From assembly GCF_007991755.1 (NCBI RefSeq), contig NZ_BJYY01000004.1:1-64000 (forward strand): 64,000 bases of DNA. Reading direction: 5' to 3'. Origin of the DNA: Cellulomonas aerilata (lineage in GTDB: Bacteria > Actinomycetota > Actinomycetes > Actinomycetales > Cellulomonadaceae). Shown in pieces: positions 8,116-15,600 of this stretch (position 1 is the first letter of the stretch; every line of letters starts with the position of its first letter). The position numbers were made by a program, and so were the translations under genes. The notes under the pieces are model-generated. The model was not told where the DNA came from and made no database searches. It was given only the letters and a program-made list of their open reading frames with translations.

Positions 8116-8397
8116 TCAGTCCTCGACGCGGAAGCCGGGCCGGTCCGCGAGGCCGGGCGGCGCGTCCTCCTCGACGACGTCGACCCCGGACACGTCGGCG
8201 AACCGGGGGCCGTGGTGCAGCCACTCCAGCAGCTGCCGGACCGCCTCGGGGTCGCCCTCGACCAGGGCCTCGACGGTGCCGTCGGCGCGGTTGCGCACCC
8301 ACCCGTCCACGCCCAGCCGCTGCGCCTCGCGGGCGCACGACCAGCGGAAACCGACACCCTGGACGCTGCCGTGGACCACGGCCCTGCGACGGATCAC
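8116..8397 (-). CDS. acyP: Acylphosphatase
   Basis: This 93-residue protein matches acylphosphatase in length and motifs. GSVQGVGFRWSC near residues 10-21 is the phosphate-binding loop with the catalytic Arg, and GWVRNRADGTVEALVEG holds the catalytic Asn. It hydrolyses acyl phosphates such as 1,3-bisphosphoglycerate or carbamoyl phosphate. The start is GTG at 8397. It stands divergent from the metallo-hydrolase gene and close to the end of the dehydrogenase operon. Confidence 0.95.
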   Translation of the reverse strand: MIRRRAVVHGSVQGVGFRWSCAREAQRLGVDGWVRNRADGTVEALVEGDPEAVRQLLEWLHHGPRFADVSGVDVVEEDAPPGLADRPGFRVED

Positions 8398-8497
8398 CGT
8401 CCCAGTGTGCCGCCGCGCGACCGCACGGTGGCGGGCATTGACGCGCGGCCCTCGTCCTTGGTGCGGTGGGCAGCGGACGACGACGAGGGGAGCGGCG

Positions 8498-9364
8498 ATG
8501 GCGCCGGCCGAGGACACCGCCTGGATCTGTTGCACGTGCGCGAACCAGTACCCGCCCGCACCCGTCCCACCGGCCGACTGCCGCATCTGCACCGACGACC
8601 GCCAGTACGTCCCGCACGACGGGCAGCGATGGACGTCGCTCGCGGAGCTGGCCGCGGAGGGGCACCGGACGGTCTGGGCCGACGTCGAGCCCGGGATCCG
8701 GCAGCTCACCGTCGAGCCGGCCGTCGGCATCGGGCACCGCGGGCTGCTCGTGACGACCCCGGCCGGTGCGGTGCTGTGGGACCCGCCGGGCTTCCTCGAC
8801 GACGCGGCGGTCGACGGCGTCCGGGACGCCGGCGGCCTCCTCGGCGTCGCGCGCAGCCACCCGCACCTGTGCGGGGTGCAGATCGAGTGGAGCCGGCGGT
8901 TCCCCGGGCCGGACGGACGAGGCGCGCCGGTGTGGGTCCCCCGCCGTGACGCCGCCTGGGTGCTGCGGCCGGACGACGCGGTGCACCTGTGGGACGACCG
9001 GGTCGAGGTGGCGCCGGGGGTGACCCTGGTGCGGTGCGGCGGGCACTTCGCGGGCAGCGCGGTGCTGCACGTCGCCGCCGCGGCCGGGGGAGCGGGCGCC
9101 CTGCTCGTCGGCGACACGGTGATGGTCCTGCCCGGGCACCGACGGGTGTCGTTCATGCGCAGCTACCCCATGCTGCTGCCCGTGCCGGAGCGCTACCTGG
9201 ACCGCCTGCTGGCGGCGCTGGACCCGCTGCCGTTCGACGCGATCCACGGCGGGTGGTCGGGCCTGAGCATCCCGTCCGGCGCCCGCCAGGCCCTGGCCGT
9301 CAGCGCGGACCTCTACCGGGCGTGGCTCACCGGGTCCGCACACGACCCCGACCAGGACGACTGA
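8498..9364 (+). CDS. Metallo-beta-lactamase-fold hydrolase with N-terminal zinc ribbon
   Basis: The 288-residue protein begins with a four-cysteine ribbon (WICCTCANQY ... DCRICTDDR, residues 9-35). The rest follows an MBL-fold plan: GLLVTTPAGAVLWDPP, RSHPHLCG, a GGHFAGSAVL metal strand, LLVGDTVMV with the bridging Asp, and IHGGW at the end. The usual HxHxDH motif is not intact; SHPHLCG replaces it, so the metal site is unusual or degraded. The ATG at 8498 has GAGGGG upstream. Substrate unknown. Confidence 0.8.
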   Translation: MAPAEDTAWICCTCANQYPPAPVPPADCRICTDDRQYVPHDGQRWTSLAELAAEGHRTVWADVEPGIRQLTVEPAVGIGHRGLLVTTPAGAVLWDPPGFLDDAAVDGVRDAGGLLGVARSHPHLCGVQIEWSRRFPGPDGRGAPVWVPRRDAAWVLRPDDAVHLWDDRVEVAPGVTLVRCGGHFAGSAVLHVAAAAGGAGALLVGDTVMVLPGHRRVSFMRSYPMLLPVPERYLDRLLAALDPLPFDAIHGGWSGLSIPSGARQALAVSADLYRAWLTGSAHDPDQDD

Positions 9365-9518
9365 GGTCGGCAGGACGCGCGGCGGGAGCGCGACGGCCGG
9401 CGCCGGAGACCGAGGGACGACGGACGGGCGACGGCTCGGGCCGGCGGAGCCGTCGGCAGGCGAGGGGGCGTCGACCCGGTTCTACTGGAGGGCACAGGAC
9501 CTCGGAGCGAAGGGCACC

Positions 9519-10898
9519 ATGAGCGACGACGACCGGTACCGGGCCTACCCCCCGCCGGCACCGCACGGCTCCACCCCCCCGACCCCGCCGCAGGGCGGGC
9601 CGCAGCCGGGGCCGTACCCCACGTCGTACCCGGGGCAGCACGTCGGGCAGCAGCCGGGGCAGCCCGCCGGGCAGCAGCCGGGGCAGCCCGCCGGGCAGCC
9701 ACCCGCGCCGAGCGGCGCACCCGGCCCGCGTCCCGGGCGCGACCGTCGGCGGCCCACGTGGCCCGCACTGGTGGGCACCGCCGCGGGCGCCGCGCTGCTC
9801 GCGTCCGCCGCCACCCTCGGCCTCGCGCAGACGCTGGACGACGACCCGGCCGACGACGACGGGGGGACCGTCCAGGTGGCCGAGCGCGACGCCGACGAGC
9901 CTCAGCCGAACACCGACCCGGTGGTTTCCTCGACGGCGGAGGTGCCCGACTGGGTGGACCTCGCCGACACGGTCGGCCCGAGCGTCGTCGCCATCGACGT
10001 GCGCACGCAGGCCGGCAGCGGCGCGGGGTCGGGCGTCATCGTCACCACGGACGGTCGGATCGTGACCAACCACCACGTCGTCGGCGGGGCCGCTCGGGGC
10101 GGCATCGTGGTGACGCTGTCGGACGGGCGCATGTTCCCCGCCAGCATCGTCGGTACCGACCAGCCCACGGACCTGGCCGTCATCACGCTCGACGACCCGC
10201 CGGACGACCTGGTGGCCGCGACCCTCGGCAACTCCGAGGACGTCCAGGTCGGCGACCCGGTCGCGGCGATCGGCAACCCCCTCGGCCTCAGCCACACCGT
10301 CACGACCGGCATCGTCTCCGCCCTGGACCGTCCGGTCTCGACCACCGAGAGGGCGCAGACGCCCGGGCAGCAGGTGGTGCCCGTGGTCACCAACGCGATC
10401 CAGGTGGACGCGCCGATCAACCCCGGCAACTCCGGCGGCCCGCTGTTCGACGCCCGGGGACGGGTGATCGGGATCAACAGCTCGATCGCGTCGATGCCCA
10501 GCGGCGCCGGCGGGGTCGCGGGCAGCATCGGCCTCGGCTTCGCGATCCCGAGCAACCAGGTCCAGCTCATCGCCGACCAGCTCATCGAGGACGGCGTCGC
10601 GGAGCACGCCTACCTCGGCGTCGGCCTCGGGGACGGGGTCGCGCGGGTGGACGGCGAAGCGCGCTCCGGCGCGCAGATCACCTCGGTCGAGCCCGGGACG
10701 CCCGCCGCCGAGGCGGGACTGAGGCCGGGCGACGTCATCATCGCCGTCGACGGCGACTTCGTCACGGGCGGGGAGTCCCTCACCGGCTTCATCCGCCAGC
10801 ACGCCAGCGGCGACGACGTCACGCTCACCGTGGCCCGCGACGACGAGTCGAGGGAGGTGGGCGCCACGCTGGCGACCCGCCCGGACGAGGCGCCGTAG
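9519..10898 (+). CDS. HtrA/DegP-type trypsin-like serine protease with PDZ domain
   Basis: The 459-residue protein has a Pro/Gln/Gly-rich cytoplasmic N-terminus (with a repeated QQPGQPAG unit at residues 44-60), one membrane helix at about residues 80-105, and an extracytoplasmic S1C protease domain. The triad is His186 (TNHHV), Asp218 (TDLAV) and Ser305 (GNSGGP). A PDZ domain occupies about residues 360-450. It would degrade or refold damaged proteins outside the membrane. The start is ATG at 9519 after GAAGGG. The layout matches actinobacterial HtrA/PepD proteins. Confidence 0.95.
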   Translation: MSDDDRYRAYPPPAPHGSTPPTPPQGGPQPGPYPTSYPGQHVGQQPGQPAGQQPGQPAGQPPAPSGAPGPRPGRDRRRPTWPALVGTAAGAALLASAATLGLAQTLDDDPADDDGGTVQVAERDADEPQPNTDPVVSSTAEVPDWVDLADTVGPSVVAIDVRTQAGSGAGSGVIVTTDGRIVTNHHVVGGAARGGIVVTLSDGRMFPASIVGTDQPTDLAVITLDDPPDDLVAATLGNSEDVQVGDPVAAIGNPLGLSHTVTTGIVSALDRPVSTTERAQTPGQQVVPVVTNAIQVDAPINPGNSGGPLFDARGRVIGINSSIASMPSGAGGVAGSIGLGFAIPSNQVQLIADQLIEDGVAEHAYLGVGLGDGVARVDGEARSGAQITSVEPGTPAAEAGLRPGDVIIAVDGDFVTGGESLTGFIRQHASGDDVTLTVARDDESREVGATLATRPDEAP

Positions 10899-10981
10899 CC
10901 CCGTGACCCGCGGGCGGGGCGGCGCACGTCACGCCGGTCCCGGTCCGTGGCACGCACCGGGACGCGGGACACTGGTGCACC

Positions 10982-12409
10982 GTGACCCTCTCGGACCCGG
11001 CCGTCGACCGCACCGCTGGACGGCGGCGCGCCGGGCTGGTGTGGGGGACGGCGGCCGCGGCCTACGCGGTGGCCGTCCTGCACCGCTCGTCCCTCGGGGT
11101 CGCCGGGCTGGAGGCGTCCGAGCGGTTCGGGGCCGGGGCGGCCGGCCTGGCCACGTTCGTCGTCGTGCAGCTCGTCGTCTACGCGGGGCTGCAGGTCCCG
11201 GTGGGGCTGCTGCTGGACCGCCTGGGGCCGCGGCGGCTCATCGCGTCCGGCGCCGTGCTGATGGGCATCGGTCAGCTCGTGATGGCCCTGGCGTCCGACG
11301 TCCGGCTGGCCCTGGTCGCCCGGGTGCTCATCGGCACCGGTGACGCCCTGACGTTCGTCTCGGTCATCCGGCTGCTGCCGGCCTGGTTCCCCCTGCGCCG
11401 GGTGCCGCTGCTCACCCAGGTCACCGGGGTCGTGGGGATGTCGGGGCAGGTCCTGGCGGCCGTCGCGCTCGTCCCGGTGCTGCACGGCGGCGGCTGGCCG
11501 ACCGCGTTCGTGACGGCGGCGGTCGTGGGCGTCGTCGTGGGCGCCGCCGTCGCCGTCGTCGTGCGGGACGCGCCGGGGCCGGACCGGCGCCGCGGCGCGG
11601 CCGGCTCACCGGCGCCGGGCGTCGCTGCCGCCCCGGCCCCGGTGCGCCCGCGGACGCGGCGGGCGCTCGGCGCGGTGCTGCGCGAGCCGGGGACGTGGCT
11701 CGGGTTCTGGGTCCACTTCGTCGGCGGGTCCTCCATCAACGCGATGGTCCTGCTGTGGGCGTCCCCGTTCCTGCGCTCGGCGGAGGGCCGCTCACCCGCG
11801 GAGGTCAGCTCGCTGCTGAGCCTCACGGCCGTGGTGGCCCTGGTCGCCGGGCCCCCGATCGGGCACCTGACCGGACGCCGGCCCGAGCGCCGGCTGGCTG
11901 TCGTCGGCGTGGTCGCCGCAGCCATCGGGCTCGCGTGGGCGGGGCTGCTGCTGCCGCCCCGGCCGCTGCCCCTGTGGGCGCTGGCCCTGTTCATGGCGGT
12001 GATCGCGGTCGGCGGGCCGACGTCGCTGGTCGGGCTGGACGTCGCCCGTGCGCACAACCCCCGTGAGCGGATGGGGACGGCGACCGGCGTCGCGAACGCC
12101 GGGGCGTTCGTCGGCGCGCTGCTGACGATGTCCGCCGTGGGGCTGGTGCTCGACGCCCGCGGGGGCGCCGGCGTGGCGGCGCCGCTCTCCGACTACCGGG
12201 TGGCGCTCGCCACGGCGGGCGGCACGTGGCTGCTGGGGGTCGTCGGGCTCGTGCTCGCCGCCCGCCGGGTCACGGCCGGCAGGTCACGGCCGGCGTCGCC
12301 GCCGCCCCCGCCGCCCGCCGTGCCACGGCCGCACGCCGACGGCGTCGTCGACGCCCTCGTCGCCGGCCGTGCACCGGCCGCTGCTGGTCCGTCATCCGGA
12401 CGTCGTTGA
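10982..12409 (+). CDS. MFS transporter
   Basis: The 475-residue protein has twelve predicted membrane helices and the MFS loop 2-3 motif GLLLDRLGPRRL near residues 78-89. A Pro/Ala-rich cytoplasmic loop near residues 200-225 separates the two six-helix halves. The N-terminal helix AAYAVAVLHRSSLGVAGLEA is typical of nitrate/nitrite or sugar-phosphate-like MFS groups, but the substrate cannot be assigned. The start is GTG at 10982. Its stop codon overlaps the -35 element of the riboswitch promoter. Confidence 0.88.
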   Translation: MTLSDPAVDRTAGRRRAGLVWGTAAAAYAVAVLHRSSLGVAGLEASERFGAGAAGLATFVVVQLVVYAGLQVPVGLLLDRLGPRRLIASGAVLMGIGQLVMALASDVRLALVARVLIGTGDALTFVSVIRLLPAWFPLRRVPLLTQVTGVVGMSGQVLAAVALVPVLHGGGWPTAFVTAAVVGVVVGAAVAVVVRDAPGPDRRRGAAGSPAPGVAAAPAPVRPRTRRALGAVLREPGTWLGFWVHFVGGSSINAMVLLWASPFLRSAEGRSPAEVSSLLSLTAVVALVAGPPIGHLTGRRPERRLAVVGVVAAAIGLAWAGLLLPPRPLPLWALALFMAVIAVGGPTSLVGLDVARAHNPRERMGTATGVANAGAFVGALLTMSAVGLVLDARGGAGVAAPLSDYRVALATAGGTWLLGVVGLVLAARRVTAGRSRPASPPPPPPAVPRPHADGVVDALVAGRAPAAAGPSSGRR

Positions 12410-12434
12410 CCCGCCTGTCGAGACGGCCTAGGTT
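12406..12434 (+). promoter_or_regulatory. Promoter of the SAM riboswitch transcript
   Basis: TTGACC (12406-12411), a 17-base spacer and TAGGTT (12429-12434) form a good housekeeping-type promoter. Transcription would begin about seven bases later, at 12441, which is exactly the first base of the riboswitch P1 stem. This makes the monooxygenase an independent unit from the MFS gene upstream. Confidence 0.75.
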
Positions 12435-12440
12435 CGCCGG

Positions 12441-12549
12441 AGGTCACGAGCTCCAGCGCGCAGCCCCGGCTTGCTGGACGGCAACCCCTCCTCGCGTGGG
12501 GGTGCTCCGGGTGAGGACCTGACCCGCGCACCCGCGCGGGTAACCACGC
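12441..12549 (+). ncRNA. SAM-IV-type (SAM-I/SAM-IV clan) S-adenosylmethionine riboswitch
   Basis: The RNA carries the clan core almost unchanged: AGCCCCGGCTTGCTGG, CGGCAACC and CCGGGTGA. Stems are P1 AGGTC/GACCT (12441-12445 with 12516-12520), P2 CCAGC/GCTGG (12453-12457 with 12473-12477) and P3 ACCCC/GGGGT (12484-12488 with 12499-12503). The P2 loop CCCGG can pair with CCGGG at 12507-12511. An extra 8-bp hairpin follows (12522-12541), and after it CACGC (12545-12549) complements GCGTG in the P3 loop (12494-12498), the second pseudoknot that marks SAM-IV. It should turn the downstream gene off when SAM is plentiful. Confidence 0.9.
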
Positions 12550-12635
12550 ACCGGGCACCCTCCGGGCGAGGGACGCGCCCGCGGGTCGCCCCGCTCGAGG
12601 GTCCAGCCCCGAGCTGCCCCGAAGGAGCCCGACCC

Positions 12636-14102
12636 ATGCCCCAGCGGATCGTCCTGAACGCCTTCGACATGACCTGCGTGACCCACCAGTCGGCCGGCAC
12701 CTGGCGGCACCCGGACAGCCAGGCCTGGCGCTACAACACCCTGGACTACTGGACGAGCCTGGCCCGGCTGCTCGAGCGCGGGAAGTTCGACTCCCTGTTC
12801 ATCGCCGACGTCGTCGGGGTGTACGACGTGTACCGCGGCACGGTGGCCGCCTCGCTCACCGACGCGGTGCAGGTGCCGGTCAACGACCCGTTCATGCAGG
12901 TCCCGGCCATGGCGGCGGTGACGGAGCACCTCGGGTTCGGCGTCACCAGCGCGCTCACCTACGAGCAGCCGTACGCGCTGGCCCGCAAGCTCTCCACGCT
13001 GGACCACCTGACCGGCGGCCGCGTCGCCTGGAACGTGGTGACCGGCTACCTCAACAGCGCCGCGATCAACCTGGGCTTCGACAAGCAGCTCGGCCACGAC
13101 GAGCGCTACGACCTCGCCGACGAGTTCCTCGACGTCACCTACAAGCTGTGGGAGGGGTCGTGGGACGACGACGCCGTCGTCCGCGACAAGGAGCGCGGCG
13201 TCTTCACCGACCCCGCCAAGGTGCACCCGATCGGGCACCGGGGCGAGTACTACAGCGTCCCCGGCATCCACCTCACCGAGCCGAGCCCGCAGCGCACGCC
13301 GGTCATCTTCCAGGCGGGCGCCTCGCCGCGCGGGCGGGAGTTCGCCGCGAAGCACGGCGAGGGGATCTTCATCAGCCCCGCCACCATCGAGCAGGCCCGC
13401 ACGATCAGCGACGACGTCCGCGACCGCGCCGAGCGGAACGGCCGCTCGCGGGACTCGGTGAAGATCTTCGTGCTCGTCACCGTCGTCACCGCGGAGACCG
13501 ACGAGGCGGCGCAGGCGAAGTTCGCCGACTACCTGTCCTACGCGTCCGCGGAGGGCGCCCTCGCGCTGTACGGCGGCTGGACCGGGGTCGACTTCTCCCA
13601 GTACGACCCCGACCAGCCGCTCGTCGAGCTGGAGAACGACAGCCTGCGCTCGGTGCTGGCCTCGCTGGCGAACGTCGACCGTGAGCGGCGGTGGACGCCC
13701 GTCGACATCGTCGAGCAGCGCAGCGTCGGCGGGATGGGTCCGGTCGTCGTCGGGTCGGCGCAGACGGTCGCGGACCAGCTCGAGCGGTGGGTCGACGAGG
13801 GCGGGATCGACGGCTTCAACTTCGCCTACGCCATCACGCCCGGGACGTTCGAGGACCTCGTCGACCTGGTCGTCCCCGAGCTCCAGCGCCGCGGGCGTGC
13901 CCGCACCGAGTACGAGGGGACCACGCTGCGCGAGAACCTGTTCGGGCCGGGCCGGGTGCTCGCCGAGGACACGCACCCGGCGCGGCAGTACCACGGCGCG
14001 TTCACCGGCGGGGCGAGCGCGGCCGACGGCACCCGGGACTCGAGGATCTCCGAGCGGCTCGCGGCCGGCACGTCGAGCGGCAGCCGGCCCGCCGGGGTCT
14101 GA
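12636..14102 (+). CDS. FMNH2-dependent monooxygenase, NtaA/SnaA/DmoA family
   Basis: The 488-residue protein is a bacterial-luciferase-fold (TIM-barrel) monooxygenase of the nitrilotriacetate/DszA/dimethyl-sulfide group. Family marks include LNAFDMTCVTHQSAGTW at the N-terminus, a long conserved helix YNTLDYWTSLARLLERGKFD, GGRVAWNVVTGYLNSAA near residue 130 and VIFQAGASPRGREFAAKHGE near residue 225. It oxidises its substrate with O2 and reduced FMN from a separate reductase; no reductase gene is nearby. ATG at 12636 follows GAAGGA. Control by a SAM riboswitch points to an organosulfur substrate used as a sulfur source (inference). Confidence 0.92.
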   Translation: MPQRIVLNAFDMTCVTHQSAGTWRHPDSQAWRYNTLDYWTSLARLLERGKFDSLFIADVVGVYDVYRGTVAASLTDAVQVPVNDPFMQVPAMAAVTEHLGFGVTSALTYEQPYALARKLSTLDHLTGGRVAWNVVTGYLNSAAINLGFDKQLGHDERYDLADEFLDVTYKLWEGSWDDDAVVRDKERGVFTDPAKVHPIGHRGEYYSVPGIHLTEPSPQRTPVIFQAGASPRGREFAAKHGEGIFISPATIEQARTISDDVRDRAERNGRSRDSVKIFVLVTVVTAETDEAAQAKFADYLSYASAEGALALYGGWTGVDFSQYDPDQPLVELENDSLRSVLASLANVDRERRWTPVDIVEQRSVGGMGPVVVGSAQTVADQLERWVDEGGIDGFNFAYAITPGTFEDLVDLVVPELQRRGRARTEYEGTTLRENLFGPGRVLAEDTHPARQYHGAFTGGASAADGTRDSRISERLAAGTSSGSRPAGV

Positions 14103-14265
14103 GCCGGGCGGGCGAGGCGCCGCTCCCGGGTCGATGCTCGCCGTGCTGGGTCGACGGCGACGTTCGCCGTGGGAGGCGAGCTCCCCGTACGACGCGCGGC
14201 ACGGACGGGAGCGGCACCCACCGCAGCGCGCCCTGACGACGCGCGGACCTGACCGGACGGTCGAC

Positions 14266-15435
14266 CTAGCCGCCCCCGGCCGAGCCGGCGGGGTGTGCGT
14301 GGCCGGCACCGGCCGCGTCCGCGCCGCCGTCGGCCTCGTCGGCGCCGGGGGGCCCGGGCCACCGGCGCACGTCGATCGGGAACACCCAGCGGCGCCCCGG
14401 CCACTCGGTCTGGCACCACAGCTCCTCACCGGGGCGGGCCCAGTCCACGTCCTCCGGCCCGGTCGGCAGCACGCCACGGTGCCGCCGCAGGTGGCCGGGC
14501 GTGCCGACGTGGAGGTCCCCGGGATTGCCCTCGCCGGTGCTGGCGGTCAGGTACCAGGTGGATCCCGCCACCGCCGCGCCCTGCATGCGGGGCGGCTGGT
14601 CCTCGTGCACCTCGACCGGACGGCAGCGCCCGTCCGGGTCGACAGCAGGCAGGCCGGTCCGGGGGTCCAGCGCGTACACGGCGAGCCGCGGCGTCGAGCC
14701 CTTGCGGCCGTACTCGCCGGCGACCAGGCACGGGCGGCCGTCCAGCTCACCGACCGACAGGAACGACCAGCGCAGGCGGCGCAGCCCGGCGCGCACCCCC
14801 GCCCGCAGCCGCATGAGCTCGGGCAGCACGTGGTCGTGGCCGAGGGCGGTGTAGCCACCGGTCAGGCGCCGGCCGAGCGTGCGGGTGCCTGCCCCGCGCC
14901 ACGGCAGGGCGGCGTCCAGGCGGCGGCGGGGGACCGCGACGACGTCGGCGAGCCGGAACACCCGCACCCCGCCGAGGGTGTCCGCGACGTACAGCAGGTC
15001 GCCCACGACCGCGATGCCGCCCGCGTGCACGCCGACCCGACCCAGGGTGGGCGCGCCGGGCAGGCGTCGCGGGGTGGTGAGCAGGACGTGTCCGTAGCGC
15101 GGTTGCTCGGGGTCCCGCCGGTCGACCACCGTGAGGCGGGACCCGCGGGTGGCCACGCCGAGGCGCCGGCGCGCGTACCAGGCGACCAGGACGACGTCCC
15201 CCGAGCGCAGGCAGGCGAGGCCCTGAGGCGTCCACGACGTGTCGTCGCGGTCCTCCGGGGCCCAGGTGAACCCGCGCCCGGCCGCCCTGCCGGGGACGTC
15301 GCACGGCTCGGCCGCCCGGTCCAGGTCCGCCAGGACGCCGTCCAGGCCGACCCGCGGCAGACGCGTCGCCAGGGCGTCGAGCGCGCGCCGGCGCGGCGGT
15401 GTGGGGACGAGCGTGTACGGGGTGGTGAGGGGCAC
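14266..15435 (-). CDS. Hypothetical beta-propeller-like protein
   Basis: This 389-residue protein has no clear family match from memory. It contains repeated strands of the type DVVLVAWYARRRLGVATRG, SRLTVVDRRDPEQPRYGHVLL, GIAVVGDLLYVADTLGGVRVF and LAVYALDPRTGLPAVD, which suggest a propeller reading out LTVVDRRDP/VYALDPRTG blades. No signal peptide is visible, and the C-terminus is Ala/Gly/His-rich. GTG at 15435 is the only reasonable start. Related proteins in actinobacteria are annotated as secreted or uncharacterised. Confidence 0.65.
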   Translation of the reverse strand: MPLTTPYTLVPTPPRRRALDALATRLPRVGLDGVLADLDRAAEPCDVPGRAAGRGFTWAPEDRDDTSWTPQGLACLRSGDVVLVAWYARRRLGVATRGSRLTVVDRRDPEQPRYGHVLLTTPRRLPGAPTLGRVGVHAGGIAVVGDLLYVADTLGGVRVFRLADVVAVPRRRLDAALPWRGAGTRTLGRRLTGGYTALGHDHVLPELMRLRAGVRAGLRRLRWSFLSVGELDGRPCLVAGEYGRKGSTPRLAVYALDPRTGLPAVDPDGRCRPVEVHEDQPPRMQGAAVAGSTWYLTASTGEGNPGDLHVGTPGHLRRHRGVLPTGPEDVDWARPGEELWCQTEWPGRRWVFPIDVRRWPGPPGADEADGGADAAGAGHAHPAGSAGGG

Positions 15436-15474
15436 GGGGTCATCCTGACGGCGCGGCCGGGGGCGTGCGCGCTG

Positions 15475-15532
15475 CCGTGCCCTCCGACGCGCTGGCGTGC
15501 CCTCCCGTGCCCTCCCGGTGCCCTCCGTGCGC
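15475..15532 (+). repeat. Short GTGCCCTCC direct repeats
   Basis: Four near-identical GTGCCCTCC units occur within about 60 bases in the divergent space before the glycosyltransferase gene. Spacing is irregular, so this is not a clean tandem array. No function is evident. Confidence 0.4.
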
Positions 15533-15600
15533 CGGCGGCACCGCCACGCGGGACGGCCCGGTGCTAGGCACCCGGGCGCGGTCGCGCTTGGATCGGGTCT

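Noticed and set aside
7991-8497. N-terminal extension of the metallo-hydrolase
   Set aside because: The sequence before ATG 8498 is antisense to acylphosphatase; the zinc ribbon and ribosome site begin at 8498.
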